Shown here: piece after piece, positions 16,201-28,933 of the stretch
Position numbering within the stretch: position 1 is the first letter of the stretch
Layout: every line of letters begins with the position of its first letter
NCBI GenBank assembly: GCA_963678705.1
Contig: OY783203.1
Location: 29,742,535 to 29,806,534, forward strand
DNA: 64,000 bases
DNA from: Panorpa germanica
Taxonomy: Eukaryota > Arthropoda > Insecta > Mecoptera > Panorpidae
Direction: 5' to 3'
Translations under genes and position numbers: made by a program
Notes under the pieces: model-generated
Database searches by the model: none
Told to the model about the DNA's origin: nothing
Seen by the model: only the letters and a program-made list of their open reading frames with translations

Positions 16201-17208
16201 ATGCCAGATTTAATGGAATCCTGTCTGAGTCAAATGTTAGATGGTCAAGCTCTGGATGAAATTGTTGGTGGACATTCTGATTTTACACTTGCAGAACAAA
16301 ATGCTGCTTCTGAGGCTCAGGGAGTGGCCCCCAGTGCACGTTCAGACTATGTTCCGAAACTAGGGGAGAGTGTTACATATATTGTAGTGTGTGTTTTAAT
16401 TAATGATAAGAATGAAGTTCTTATGATGCAAGAAGCTAAACAATCATGTGCTGGAAAATGGTATTTACCAGCAGGTCGTATGGAAGAAGGTGAGCTAATC
16501 GTGGATGCTGCATGTCGAGAGGTTCTAGAAGAAACAGGTTTAGAAACAAAGATGACAACATTGTTGGCTGTAGAAAGCGCTAGCGGCTCGTGGTTTAGAT
16601 TTGTGCTAACTGGTAGTGTTGTAGGTGGAGAATTAAAAACACCAGCGCGTGCTGACAGTGAGTCATTGCAAGCAAAGTGGATTGGAAATATTAATGAACT
16701 GACTCTACGAAGTAATGATATTAATTATTTGATTGATCGGGCTCGCTCTTATCACCGCAGGCAGGAACCCGAATGGCATCCAGATATTTTGCCTGCTCTC
16801 AGAGCTCATGGTAAAAATCTTTTAAGGCTGGTAATAATAATAAAGAAAAGAGCAACAAATCGAATGCATATTTTATTGAGTGAGAAAACTGCGCTTCATT
16901 TCCCTACAACTGAAATACACCCTGCAAGAAATGTACACTCTACACTTCGAAAATTTATGATGGAATTGTTTGGGGCCGAACTTCCACAACATAGACCCCA
17001 TGGAATTATTAGCGTAGAACATGATGCTAGTGCTCCAAATTCAGACGGTATTTGTCTCACACTACTCGTAGCTTTTAGACCAGCACTGGAGGATGTGCCA
17101 ATTATTGGAAAATGTGTTTGGCACGAGGTATCTAAAGAGCTTGGAGAACGTCTACTGACCCGAGTAGGCTCAAGAAATGCTACATTTTTGTTTAATGTTG
17201 TTCGATAA
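16201..17208 (+). CDS. Nudt18: NUDT18-type Nudix hydrolase
   Basis: Intronless 335-aa protein. The Nudix domain (about residues 55-190) contains a complete Nudix box matching GX5EX7REUXEEXGU, running from the Gly of AGRMEEGE through REVLEETGLE. The REVLEE segment carries the metal-binding glutamates. The upstream strand VTYIVVCVLINDKNEVLMMQ and the AGKWYLPAG approach are typical of the family. Animal NUDT18 (MTH3) hydrolyses oxidised guanine nucleoside diphosphates and so sanitises the nucleotide pool. Length and the long C-terminal extension after the Nudix fold (about 195-335, including LRLVIIIKKR) fit NUDT18 better than smaller MutT-like enzymes. That extension is of unknown function. The start is the first ATG, and an in-frame upstream extension is not needed. 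Confidence 0.9.
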   Translation: MPDLMESCLSQMLDGQALDEIVGGHSDFTLAEQNAASEAQGVAPSARSDYVPKLGESVTYIVVCVLINDKNEVLMMQEAKQSCAGKWYLPAGRMEEGELIVDAACREVLEETGLETKMTTLLAVESASGSWFRFVLTGSVVGGELKTPARADSESLQAKWIGNINELTLRSNDINYLIDRARSYHRRQEPEWHPDILPALRAHGKNLLRLVIIIKKRATNRMHILLSEKTALHFPTTEIHPARNVHSTLRKFMMELFGAELPQHRPHGIISVEHDASAPNSDGICLTLLVAFRPALEDVPIIGKCVWHEVSKELGERLLTRVGSRNATFLFNVVR

Positions 17209-19376
17209 ATTAACAGACTTTGTTTGGCCATATACCTTTATTTTCAATAATTTTGTACTTACATTTAAAGGATGGCGTGGAGTTTATATATTTTTATTAT
17301 TTGATTTACAAATATGTAGAGTTTAGTATTTATTACTTTTGATGGTTCTGGTGCTAGTTTCTGTTTATCTGTTAAGTTTTATATATTTATTTCAATAAAT
17401 AATGTTCTATTTTTAATATATTTTATCATTTATTAACCTTTCTTATTTATTTTTTTCAGCAAAATACACCGATTTAAAATGTGTACCACTTCTACAATTC
17501 AAAAGAGCGTTACTATTTGATTTTCTATTTACAGACTAAACTTTGCAAGTTGTAAATAGTTAAACATAAAATTTATCAATATTTGTAAACAAATTCATCA
17601 ATATTTGACGCATTGTGTTTGGTAATAGTTCTTAGAAAGGGCGCCATTACCGGTTCGCTTCATAAAAGTACGTAGTTTATGCCATTTATTTATTAAACAG
17701 TATATAATACATTCGACGAAACATCTCAGTTTACATTACAGGTAAATTAACACCATTGACATCACGTTCAACAATTGATAGCATTTGAAATACTCTAATT
17801 TGGTTTCGAAATATTACAATATAAATAAATTGTATATAATAAATTGTTCAGTCGGATCATTTTATACACATTGCACCTGAATGCATCTAAAAGTTAATTC
17901 AGTATTTTATTTTAAATAAATCAGTTTTATAGACACACATTTCATGTGTGTGCAAACACAGATTTAAGTAATATTCAAGTTTTCTTGAACAAACTATTTA
18001 TCTGAATTGAAAACCCCCTTAATTGACCTTTTACACAATCAGATACGATTCCGATCAGAGTTTTTTTTCCCTAATACCTACATAATATCTTATCTGACAC
18101 CATGGTCTTGTTATACTGTTCGATACGATATAAACATGTATTCAATTTGAAGTTACTTACTTTCTTTCATTAAAGTATCAATTCAAACTTTGCCTGTCCA
18201 AATAAAATAAAGTTAAAGTGACTTTGACCTTACGTTCAGTTATATTTTCATGTTATACTTCATAGAGTCCTTTTGAGAATTTTGACAAGAATCGTATAAG
18301 ATTCGTGCGGTTGTTTGTAGCGAGATAACGAGAGATAAGGGAGGATAGACTGCGCGTCAACAAGCCAGTATGAAATAGTATAAATTGTTTAAATGATTTA
18401 AATTCTTCATAAACAAAAAATGAATTTAGTTTAATGTTATGAAAACGGATCAAAAGTCAAGATCAAAGTCAAGCTATCGCAGACTCCAGTGTCTTGAGAA
18501 AACTGCCGCTGAGACCGTTTACAATGAACCGGATGAAGTCGAGAGGAAAGAGCGGAGAACGTTGTTTGAGACTGTTGGTCTCACATTCGACGGACGCATT
18601 TAACGCATTCAACGCTCTACACTACGGCGATGGTATTGAAATATTTTGAGTATAGTTTAGTTCGCCGGATTAGAGTAAGAAAGTTGGGTGTTATAATTTA
18701 ATTAACACAAATATATAAACTGTCTAACAGAATAACATTAAACAATTATGAACTAACTTATTAAATATAAATAGTGTTACATATTATAAAATAAAATACT
18801 GTGTTTAAAAATATTATTATAATATTCAATTACATAAACTTGCGCCAAAGTAAACAATCATTTAATTTGAAATGTTAATAATTGTGTATATAAAAATATA
18901 ACTGTTATGTGAAATTTACAAAAAATAGCACTGGATTGAATTTTAATTTTAAAATGATAAATATTTATTAATATAATTAACAAAAGTGTATAATATATAG
19001 AATGACAAATTTTAATTTTACTTATTTATTTAAATAAAAATTTAAATTGATCTAAAATTATTATAGTTCTTTCAATTGACTTTGGTTTCGCAATGAAGTG
19101 TGAGGTAATTCATTTTATTATTATAATACATTGAACCTTTTAAAAATGCACTTGGCATCCATACTATAAACTCTGATAACATAGGAGGAGGTCAGAACGC
19201 TAATTGAATTTGTAATATAAAAATGATTCAATTTTTTTTCTTTATTTGAATATCATATACTCGTACAATTGAATATTATCACTTATCAATTAGTGCACAT
19301 TTCACGGCGATCAGAATTCGTATAAATTAAAGAAAGTAAATCTATTATATCCGTTATTAGATAAGGTAAGACCACA

Positions 19377-19486
19377 TACGAGTATACGTTTATGGTAAAA
19401 TAATAAAAAGGCCGTTAGTAGGGAAAAAAGATAATATACGAGTATACGTTAAAATAATAAAAAGGCCGTTATTAGGGAAAAACTAT
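19377..19486. repeat. Two tandem copies of a ~55-bp unit
   Basis: The words TACGAGTATACGTT and AAAAAGGCCGTTA followed by TAGGGAAAAA occur twice in the same order. The first copy carries a few extra bases. This is a local tandem duplication without recognised function. Confidence 0.7.
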
Positions 19487-19557
19487 AATAAACAATTTTT
19501 TTATAATAAATTATATTGATTGAAATCAAAAGTTGTCTAGTTTTGCTTTTGAAGATC

Positions 19558-19795
19558 CCCAATAAATATTTTGGAATCACTTTGCCGTCATATTGTAGAT
19601 GCGTATGATTTTTTAGTCATGAAAGTCGAAACTCTCAGTCGTTCATATGAAATGTCTATTTTTATCAGCTACAAATGGCTAAACCACTGCACCTGTCGGA
19701 ATACAAATGCGATAAAGTTGGTGCGAACGACAATTAAAGTGCAATAGTGAAAGAAACGTCACAAAATAGGACACTTCACCAAATTGTTTACTGGG
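19558..19795 (-). mobile_element. MITE-like element, family with CCCAGTAAAC ends
   Basis: About 238 bp, homologous to the element at 24483-24744 but in the opposite orientation. Shared internal words include the AGTCACTTTG/AATCACTTTG region, GCGTATGATTTTTT, TTCATATGAA, CTGTCGGAATACAAATG, and GAAACGTCAC near the end. Its ends (CCCAATAAAT and GTTTACTGGG) are more decayed than in the other copy. An open frame at 19747-20013 that overlaps it is not a gene. Confidence 0.65.
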
Positions 19796-22700
19796 TCACA
19801 ATTAAAATGTTTTGTATTGCATCCACATTTTGTTACTGTTCTGTAAATTATATTATCCATACCTTATCATGTACATATAGATATTTCTCAAGACTAAAAA
19901 CAATAAAAATGATTTCAAATCTAGCATTAGTCAAAAACGATTTACCTCCTTATCTAATCGATTCCGAATTGTCAACGAATTTGCCACAAACATGTAAGAA
20001 AGGCCTGGTATGACTTATATCCTAAGCAGTCAATGTTTTAAAGATTAGAATAACCAAATAAAGTTAAAACCGAAAACCTTGTAAATCTTTATATAAATAA
20101 ATCGAAAAATTTCCAATAATAGAAAACTGATGTACAAGAAATTTTTTTACGTAAGGAACAGGACAATATCGATATCGATCGCCGGACCAGCAGTATATTG
20201 TCTGGGTTTAGTTGTTATCAAAATTAATTCATTAGCACTATCAGAAATTAAGAAAAATGTATATGTCGATAATCTAGTTCATTAATGAGACATCCCTGAA
20301 TATTGAGATTAGAAATAACGACGAAAACAATATTCGATTTGTATGCATTCTAGTGATCTTTGACAAGTTTACCAGCGTTGTAATCTTTTTCAGATAGAGG
20401 ATATACTTTTATGCATATCTGCATATTCAACTCGAATTTCGATTATTCGGAATGAACTAGCGATCGATATATAAAATATTTTAAGTAACCTATAATTTGT
20501 TTCATGTAATATATACATACCTGAAATATACATATCTCTGAGTAGCAAAAATAACCTCGCAAAAGTATTAAACTTACATGATAAAAATCATTCGTATTAC
20601 TTCGTCGTATTATTCGTCGTAATTAATTTTCAAAGTTTTATTTACACTTTAGCGGCTCTCTCCTATTCAGACATCTATTAGACCGCGACGCAATTTTCGT
20701 TTTATGTTTTTAATGCGTCACTAAGTTCTAGTAAGGATAATTGAAATTACAGACAATAATCAAGGTCTACTGCTAAACACAAAATATTAATGTTACATAA
20801 AATGATTATCGCAAAAAAAATCTAATACTTGGTGTACTTATTTATTATATACTTTAATTTTTAATTTAAAACTTTGAACATTAACAAAATGAAAGGCGCA
20901 AAACAAGCGTGGGTGCCTAAACCACAAACTAAAAAAAAATGTTGCCCCATGATTAATTTTTGTGAATAATTATACTGTTTAAATTATTGGAAGAATTAAC
21001 GAATTTGTACTGACAAGAACTGATTTTTTTTAAGTATTTCTCACGGAATTTTTGGAAATAATTAAGTTACACGCGTCTTTGTAAATTAAATTTTGTAGGT
21101 TAGACACTTGACACATCTACCATATCCTCGTTACGGCACTATCAATGAAAATGAAAATATCCTACTTGTATTACGGTTTCAGAAACTTAAATTTAAAATT
21201 AAATATATGAAATAATGTCATGTATATACTCGTACTATTTTTATAATATAGTAAATATATAATACATTAAATTTCTTGTAGGTATACTCGTAGTACAATA
21301 CTAGGTATTACGAGTCGCTAATTTTTCAAGGTTTGTCGTATGCTGTCAACATACTAATATCTGGTGTTTGATTAGTTTTATAGGTACAGCTACAGCTACA
21401 GCAGACGTCTCGTATAATAACAGAATTTTGCAAGGAGGGAAAAGAGTACGCTTGCTTATGCTATATCGAGTAAAAGTTATACTAAGTGTTATAGAATGAA
21501 ATCAGTGACATTAATGCTTCACACCAGTGCGACTTTAACATGCGACACCCAACACTTGTTGGAAGGGGTTGTCCAACACGTTCAAAATAAAGTTACATTT
21601 AACTTAATATATCGGAATCCTTTGCCGTTAATAAGTATTCATTAAATGTAAAATTATCTTGCACTGAAGTTTCACACTTGTTAGCTTCCTGCAAGCAATT
21701 CCATGGTTAATTTTCTACATCTCTTCACATACAGCTACAAGCTAATTCAAGTGTGATATTAAGTTATATTTTCTACTCTATTACTATTACTGTACTGCTA
21801 TCAGTTATAAATTATAAAAAGAACCTTATCCATCATAAGATTCATACATATCATTATTGATCGTCTAGAAATACTGACCATAAATGTAATTCAGAATAGG
21901 ACCCTAAATAGCTATGAATAAGTTACATTTTATACAGGCCCGGTCTTCTATATGTTAAGCATTTATGCCCTATCATATTAGTATATAATCAGTTTATTTT
22001 CAAACGAAGAAAGTATAGAAGACCTAAAAAAGATATTGCTCATTATAACCATTTAACTGAACGCCGAATAAGATTTAAATTATAACTCACTTAATGACGC
22101 CATTTAAAAAAAAATGTTACAGACTGTTGAGTATTAAATCAAAATGAAAACATATTGTAAAAATATTAGCGCAGACAAAAATTTAATTTCACTACCATAT
22201 GCAAATACTAATTGTATGTGTTTGTATACATGGATATATCACATATATATTATATGTAGAACATAAATAAACGACGACCATCTGCGACCAAAAAAGCAAA
22301 TAAGACCAGTCATAAAAACGTTTCAATTATAAACTTTGTTTAACAGAGCCATTTATGAGTGTGTGTTTGCAAATAACACAGTTACACAACAATACAATAT
22401 GTATTTTCAACGCATTTCTACTGATAACAATTATTTTGAAATACTGCATTGTTTAATTACTTTGTAGTACTATTGAATTAAGACGATAACGGTTATCAGG
22501 ATGCAGGTAACAAAGCAGTGTTAGGTTAGATTATTGTAAGGTTGGTGTACTTGCACGGGTATTGTGTAATTTGTACTATTATTAGTATGTGAAAGTTGGA
22601 CTTCTTGGTAACTTTTGTTATGTAATACGACGTATCTCAATGTTCACGTTTTAACCTTATAGCACTGGAAATATTGTTTTTAGACAGACTTGTCTTTGTT

Positions 22701-24089
22701 AAAATAAAAGATGTCTTCTGTGTGCTGCCATTTTGGAACAATGTTCATTATTAATATTAATAAGCAATAGTTTCTGGATTAGCTAATAGGCGAGTCACTT
22801 TAACTAATAGATTTAATTATATCCAGTCACAAATATTCGCAAAATTCTGTTTTGTCCAATGTCAATTTCTTTAATGAATGCAGCAACGCCATAATTTGGG
22901 AATCGCTGTTATTTCTTGCAACCTTAAGGTGCAAAAGTGGTCTTTTGGCATCGTTGCTTAAGCTGTCCTAAGTGTAAGGGTGCAATGAAGGTTATTATAG
23001 ATAAAATGGACAATCCGAGATCCACCATCCAGCAGTTTTAATTGTTCAAATGTTCTAGAATGTCGTGATTAATTAAAGAATAACTGGACACCTTAAGTCG
23101 TGATAAACAATTATATTAATATGTAGTACATTTTGAAGAATTTAGGACTTAGGGCACTTACTTAGTTAGCGGTACAAGTGTTTATAATGTTTATCATACT
23201 GCCTGAACCGATATTTCTGTCAGCGTTGTACTTAACACCTTTTAAAAGCCCTGCGTTTTGTTGTCTGATGCTAAGTACTCAACGAGATGTGCTGTCTACG
23301 TATAATATAATCCACATATCCTGAGTTTGAATACACAACATAATATATTAATATGCACATGCGCAATATCTGCGTCTGCGGTTGACGCCTTATAAGACAA
23401 AAACGTTTATAGTTTGTGTGATTGCAATTTAACAAGAGTTCATTGCATTAGGCTAGCGGTACTTTCACTTGCGTACGTTAAATAAATGCTAGCTAAAATT
23501 ATATGCATGAAAACTAAAAATATTTTATATTCATTTCGGGCAACGGTATAATGTATCTATAGTTATAACTAACTAGATAAAAACAGTATCTAATTACTTT
23601 TGATGTTTCTGTAAACATTTTTAAAGTTTTTGTTACTTTTTTTAACAACGAACATGCATTTTAACTGTACAATATAATTGATGTCAACATAATGGTTCTT
23701 TAGAAAACAGAATTTCTGTTTTTGTGTTTTTATCGTTATTGTACCTAGCTTTGTCCATTATTTATACCAGTATATACCATTAACCTTATTCAATAAGTGT
23801 GGGCAGTTAGAAAAAAGATGATTTATCATTCCGATATCGCTTACCATTATTTAACTAAGAATATTAAATACTTAGGCACTAACAATTCCAATAAATTGTT
23901 TTTTATAATATGTTTGTATGTGTACTGACATCCTACGCATTATTCTACAAATGTTTAGTTTTTATTGTAATGAACAAAACCAAAGGTTAACTACTTATTC
24001 TTTAAAACTTTGTAGAAAATAACTTTTACGAGTTTAATGTATTCACAGTTAATTTCATAGTATTTGATATATAAAACAAAACATGAATA

Positions 24090-24342
24090 TTACGCTAAAT
24101 ACAGGTAACATTTTATGTAAAGGATACTTAATAAAATTTCACGTTAATTTCTATTATCTAATGTTACATTTTTACATTCTTACTTTAAGATGTAACATTG
24201 TTTAAATTTGAAAACGAACACTTATTTTAAAGCATCACTTTTATTATGTAATCTGACATTATGTATACCTAACTATAAGACGTAACAAGTAAACTTTTTT
24301 ATATAAATAAAACATAAATACATGTAACTGTGTTTAGCGGGT
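24090..24342. mobile_element. MITE-like element, family with CCCGCTAAACAC ends
   Basis: About 250 bp bounded by imperfect inverted repeats: ACGCTAAATACAGGTAAC at the left and GTAACTGTGTTTAGCGGGT at the right. The interior is AT-rich, has several ACGTAA/TTACGT-like words and no coding capacity. Confidence 0.55.
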
Positions 24343-24482
24343 CGTGACGAATTATGGCACTTAGGAACAATTAAGAACGTGACATTAAGCATCATTGTCT
24401 TACTGTTTTAATTGTAAATAATATCAGGTCTCTAATTATTGCTAATTTTTACTAAATAGAATAAAAAAAAAAATTATGCCTA

Positions 24483-24744
24483 CCCAGTAAACATTTGGTG
24501 AAGTGTCCTTTTTTGTGACGTTTCTATCACTATTTTACTTCAATTATAGTTCGCATCAACTTTATCTTCATTTGTATTCCGACAGGTGGAGTGGTTCCGT
24601 CATCTGTAGCCGATAAAACCGACATTTCATATGAACGATTGTGAGAAACTGAACTATAAATGAACTCGTTCATGACAAAAAAATCATACGCATCTCCAAT
24701 ATGATGTCAAAGTGACTCCAAAATGCTCCAAAATGTTTACTGGG
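24483..24744 (+). mobile_element. MITE with CCCAGTAAACATTT termini and TA target site
   Basis: Begins CCCAGTAAACATTTGG and ends with the inverted copy (CCAAAATGTTTACTGGG). The terminal 14 bp are perfect inverted repeats. TA dinucleotides flank both ends, as in Tc1/mariner-type insertions. It is 262 bp and non-coding, with a second, inverted copy at 19558-19795. Confidence 0.75.
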
Positions 24745-25249
24745 TAGGCTCAGCCTAGAGCGTTAGATCTGTTTGTTAAATGTTTTCCAAGTCTGTTTTC
24801 TCAAACTTTCTGTGATATAGACAAGACAATCTGAACACGGTCTTGTCTCCAGTGTGCGCCTAGATTAACAGTTGCGTTTCAGGCACCAATACAGATATTT
24901 TAGAACTAATTTTTGAAGTCGAAATTACAAAAAATTACAAAGATTGAATAATGCTTTTTATCGAAACAATATTTTGCAATTTATTTTTACCACTGAATCA
25001 TGAGAACTAAAATTTTGAGTGACAAGATTTATCTTAAACCTAAAAAAGGGTCAGGAATAAAAAACAAATTTGTTTATTTTTTGGAAAATCAGTTTCAGTT
25101 TCATCAGTTTTGGCAGTGGGTTAGAAATTGTTGTAAAGTTAGAAAAGTTACCTTTAATGAAATACGTATATGTAAAATAAAGAAAGAACCCAGCTTCAAT
25201 GTCAAGCTAATCTCCAGGCTATTTGATCCGCCTTATTTATTTTAGATAA

Positions 25250-25331
25250 TTACCCGCTAAACACAAAACGTAAATTCATCTTTTATATAATGTAACATTT
25301 TTACCTGATGTTACGTTCTAATATTTAGCGA
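25250..25331. mobile_element. Short CCCGCTAAACAC-family element
   Basis: An ~80-bp copy with the left end ACCCGCTAAACACAAAACGT and the right end ACGTTCTAATATTTAGCG in inverted orientation. It is apparently an internally deleted relative of 24090-24342 and lies 170 bp before the fibrinogen-domain gene. Confidence 0.45.
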
Positions 25332-25503
25332 AGTTTAACATAATTCTGTTACATAGTTATTAAACAAGTACAAGATACATCAAGAAATATTTTATTGATA
25401 TATAAGTTTTTGATATACGACATCACAAAGTTGGTAAACTTGCTAGTCTTATGGTGTCACATCCCTTATATTATGTGTATACTAATTTAGATAATTTTTT
25501 TAG

Positions 25504-28500
25504 ATGTTCCAGATATTGCTCATTGTTGGTTTTCACGTGAAATTGAGTTCCCAAGTACCACCTACAGAAATCATAGAAGAAGGTCCTTATCAAGATGTTG
25601 GAAGCATTCGAACATTGATGACTACTATTACAGGTCAAGTTTATGTGTATTATCTAATTTATAAGATTACACATTTTGAATTGTAAACTCGTGCATGATC
25701 TCATACAACACTGACACAGTGCTATATTTTTAGGCCAGCTTGATAAATTCAACAGCCTATATTTGACTCGGCTGGATCAGCGAATGGCGTCCATTGCTTC
25801 GACATTATCCAGCATTGATAGTAATGTAAAAAACTTGCAGGTAAATTATCATCAGTAAGCTATCATAGTAACCCACAAATGTCAAACGTTTGTATCATAG
25901 TTCATTCATCACATCTATTTTTATAAGATATAAACGGATGTTGCATCACTGATTCTCTGCTATCGGAGCAGCAGAGATCATGGCTTCGACTTCTGTTTGA
26001 TAATTTATCGTTTTGTCTTATGTTTTAGGAAAGAGCACATGTCTGGGACACCTTCCAGCTCCATGTAGCAGCTTGGAATGAACAGATCAAAGTTCTTGAT
26101 AAAAAAATGGATTTGCTTAGTAGGTTGGTTATTTATCTGTTTTGATCTATTTTGAGATACGTATTTTAAATAAATATAAGTTTGTTAATAGATTTCGTTT
26201 TGAGTATCCAATGGCATGGCACTTTATCTCATAAACATACGTTTTATACAAGTGGGTGCAGTTTGAATTATTAATTTTTTAATACCAGTTGAAACTTTGA
26301 AATGATACACAGGATGAAACTAGTTACACGTTTTTGAATATCAGAAAACAGAAAATAAGGAAAATGTAGACAAAACGTTTGTCATTATGATACATAAAAT
26401 ATGTATTGCTCATTGAATTATGTTTTAAATTTTATTATATGTTAATAAAGTTTACCTCAAATGTGCAACATTAGATATGTTCCACATCCACTTCTAAATT
26501 CCAATTATTAACATGCATGAAGAAAGATTTATTTTCATATTTATATATCTTCCTATAATTGGGTAAGTTCATTATATTTTCCAGGGAACAAGAAAAGTTT
26601 GTGGCTATGGATAACAAGATTGGATCATTGTTGAGTTTGGAATATAAGATAGATCGTGTTATTTCCAAACTGGATACAGTAGATGATAAGATGGGTACAC
26701 TATCTAAGGATATATTTTCACCAAGCCCACACGCTGGTTCTCTATATAGTGAGTTTGCAACACGAGGTGTTTTGAGTACTTTAAAAACCATTGAAAAGAA
26801 AATCGATCGCCTACAGGTAAATCTTTGAAATTCTTTGATTTTTGTTCATAATATTCTATTAAGAGTTGTAATGTTTTTCATGCAAAGATAAACACCAAAG
26901 TAAATTCGAAGAAGAACTTTACAAAACGCTTTGAAAGTGAAGAATACGATCCTAAAAGTAAAGTATTAATTCGTTGTACTACACCACCAGCAGTGGAAGA
27001 AATTTTGAATGATATATCTTCAAAGGTCGACGTATTATTCGATAAATCGCAAGATTACGTTAATTCGGAAGTAGCAACCAATGATGAACGTGAAGTGTAT
27101 AACGATTCGCCAAACGAATTAAAATCTGATTCGGCTACTGAAGTAAAGCTTCTAAATAAATTCTATAAAAGATTGACTCAACCAAATAAACGAACATTAA
27201 AAGCTTTGGAAAATATTGTCCACAAGGTTGCAGTAATTGATAACACAACGATGACGATTATTGAATCTGATTTACGACATTATGAAGATTTATTGAAATG
27301 CTGTCGTCGCACGGGAGAAGAAGTGCAATCGTTTACGAACAGTGCGGATTACATTTTAAAGAGAGTAGAAAGTATTGTTGTGAATTTAGACAGTAAAGAA
27401 GACCACAGAATGGAAATTATAGACAGCCAAATGAAAGAACAAAGAGCACATTTAACAGCGATACTTAGAAGTTATTCGCCTACAGTAACGGATTCCAGGA
27501 AAGCATGTGAAGAAGTAACAACTTCTTCTGGTTCAACAATTGCAGAAGATGGAAGCGGTTATACGGAAGTAAATATATTGGATGATACAGAAAATAAACC
27601 TATTATTGAAGGAAGTAGGGAAGATGATGAAGACTTCGTTTCTAGCACACATAAAACGCATGTAACTCTTCCTACAGATTTACCAACGGTAACAGAAACA
27701 ATTACTGATACTACAGAAAGCTACCTACCTTACAGCAGTTGTGATGAGGTCAGGGATCTAACTGGAGTAGCTGTCTTAGGAAAATTTAGAGATTTGAATA
27801 AAAGGAAACGTGACTTCTATACGAGATACTGTGATGGATCAAATGGTGGTGGGTGGACTGTTATTCAGAGAAGAGGATATTTTCCTTATCCCAGACAAAA
27901 CTTTTCACTGAGCTGGGAGGATTACAAAAACGGGTTTGGAGATATGAATGCCGAGTTCTGGATGGGAAATGAGTACATACACCGGCTTACTAACGAAAAG
28001 GAAGTCACTTTAAGGGTTGAGTTGGAAGATTTTAATAGTCGCACTGTTTGGGCGGAGTATTCTTATTTTAAAGTAGATGCTGAAAGAGATAATTATGCTT
28101 TAAGTATTAGTGGGTATTCTGGTAATGCTTCCGATTCATTTTCATCACACAACGGTGCGTTGTTTAGTACATGGGACAGAACTAATGATGATGCCCCTCC
28201 TTGTTGTCCTTGTGCGGTGTCGTATGGTGGAGGTTGGTGGTTCAACAGGTTGGTACTCTATTCTTAAATCAAATCAGTTATCTGTCAATGAATTCAATCA
28301 AATATCAATCATCTTTATGGTTTCTTTCAGCTGTTTCGAAGCTAACTTAAACGCTCCATATTATGATTATCCAACGCGTAACTCTTTTAGAGGAATCGTT
28401 TGGGAACATTGGCTTGGAGATTATTCCCTGAAAGCTACGAAAATGATGATCCGAGGGCAATCTTCAGAGTTCGATAGCAGCAGTTCCAGTGAAGCAGTTG

Positions 28501-28529
28501 ATCCAATAGATATTCCTGAAGATCCATGA
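25504..28529 (+). CDS. Secreted fibrinogen C-terminal domain (angiopoietin-like) protein
   Basis: Six exons (25504-25633, 25734-25840, 26029-26123, 26585-26816, 26888-28248, 28331-28529) join in phase to 707 aa. A short signal peptide (MFQILLIVGFHVKLSSQ) is followed by ~440 residues of hydrophilic, heptad-like sequence with many Asp/Glu/Lys and regularly spaced Leu/Ile, probably coiled coil. A Thr-rich linker (about 430-470) comes next. The fibrinogen-related domain (about 475-690) begins SSCDEVRDLTG and includes GGGWTVIQRRG, WEDYKNGFGD, EFWMGNEYIHRLT and GGGWWFNSC, split by the last intron. The CCPC cluster before GGGWWF recalls the C-x-C-x-C of angiopoietin-type domains. Such proteins bind carbohydrates or receptors outside the cell. 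The specific partner is unknown. The start ATG abuts a splice acceptor, so a 5' exon exists upstream and an earlier coding start cannot be ruled out. Confidence 0.85.
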
Positions 28530-28933
28530 ATAAAATAGAGTTATTAGTTATACTCGTACTTTGTTTCAATAAAGCATCTCCAGTTATGTACTTATATCTG
28601 TTATCCGAAGTATTAGATTTGTTTACCTTTTATACATTATAAAGATCAAGACTTTTCAGTTATTAATTAACTCTTTCAGTTAAGCAACCCACAAGACATT
28701 AAAGATTATGTAGCAGGTACGATTTTACGTATATAACCTGTAATACCTAACTGTAATAATTACGTTAATAATTTTATTAAGAGAACAATTATAATTAAAC
28801 TTCATTTATTTATTTACATTTATTAGTCGCAACATATCAAACTCAAGTTCAAAACCAAATTTTCAAAAGGATAATGTTGACTTCCAAAAAATGAACCTGC
28901 TTGTAAAACCATTTGACATTAATGTTAAGTCTT

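Larger units (their letters stand above)
17209..25503. other. Long intergenic region rich in small repeats
   Basis: 8.3 kb with no supported coding gene. It contains the duplicated ~55-bp unit at 19377-19486 and the MITE-like elements at 19558-19795, 24090-24342, 24483-24744 and 25250-25331 (listed separately). A patch at about 18.48-18.70 kb is less AT-rich than its surroundings and could hold the distal promoter or first exon of the fibrinogen-domain gene, whose first coding exon directly follows a splice acceptor at 25503. Confidence 0.5.

Noticed and set aside
16896..17231. 111-aa minus-strand ORF in the Nudix gene
   Set aside because: Antisense to the intact NUDT18-like frame.
18253..18453. 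66-aa minus-strand ORF
   Set aside because: No similarity recognised, no supporting splice sites or partner exons.
19747..20013. 88-aa ORF in the long intergenic region
   Set aside because: Begins inside a MITE-like element and has no recognisable domain.
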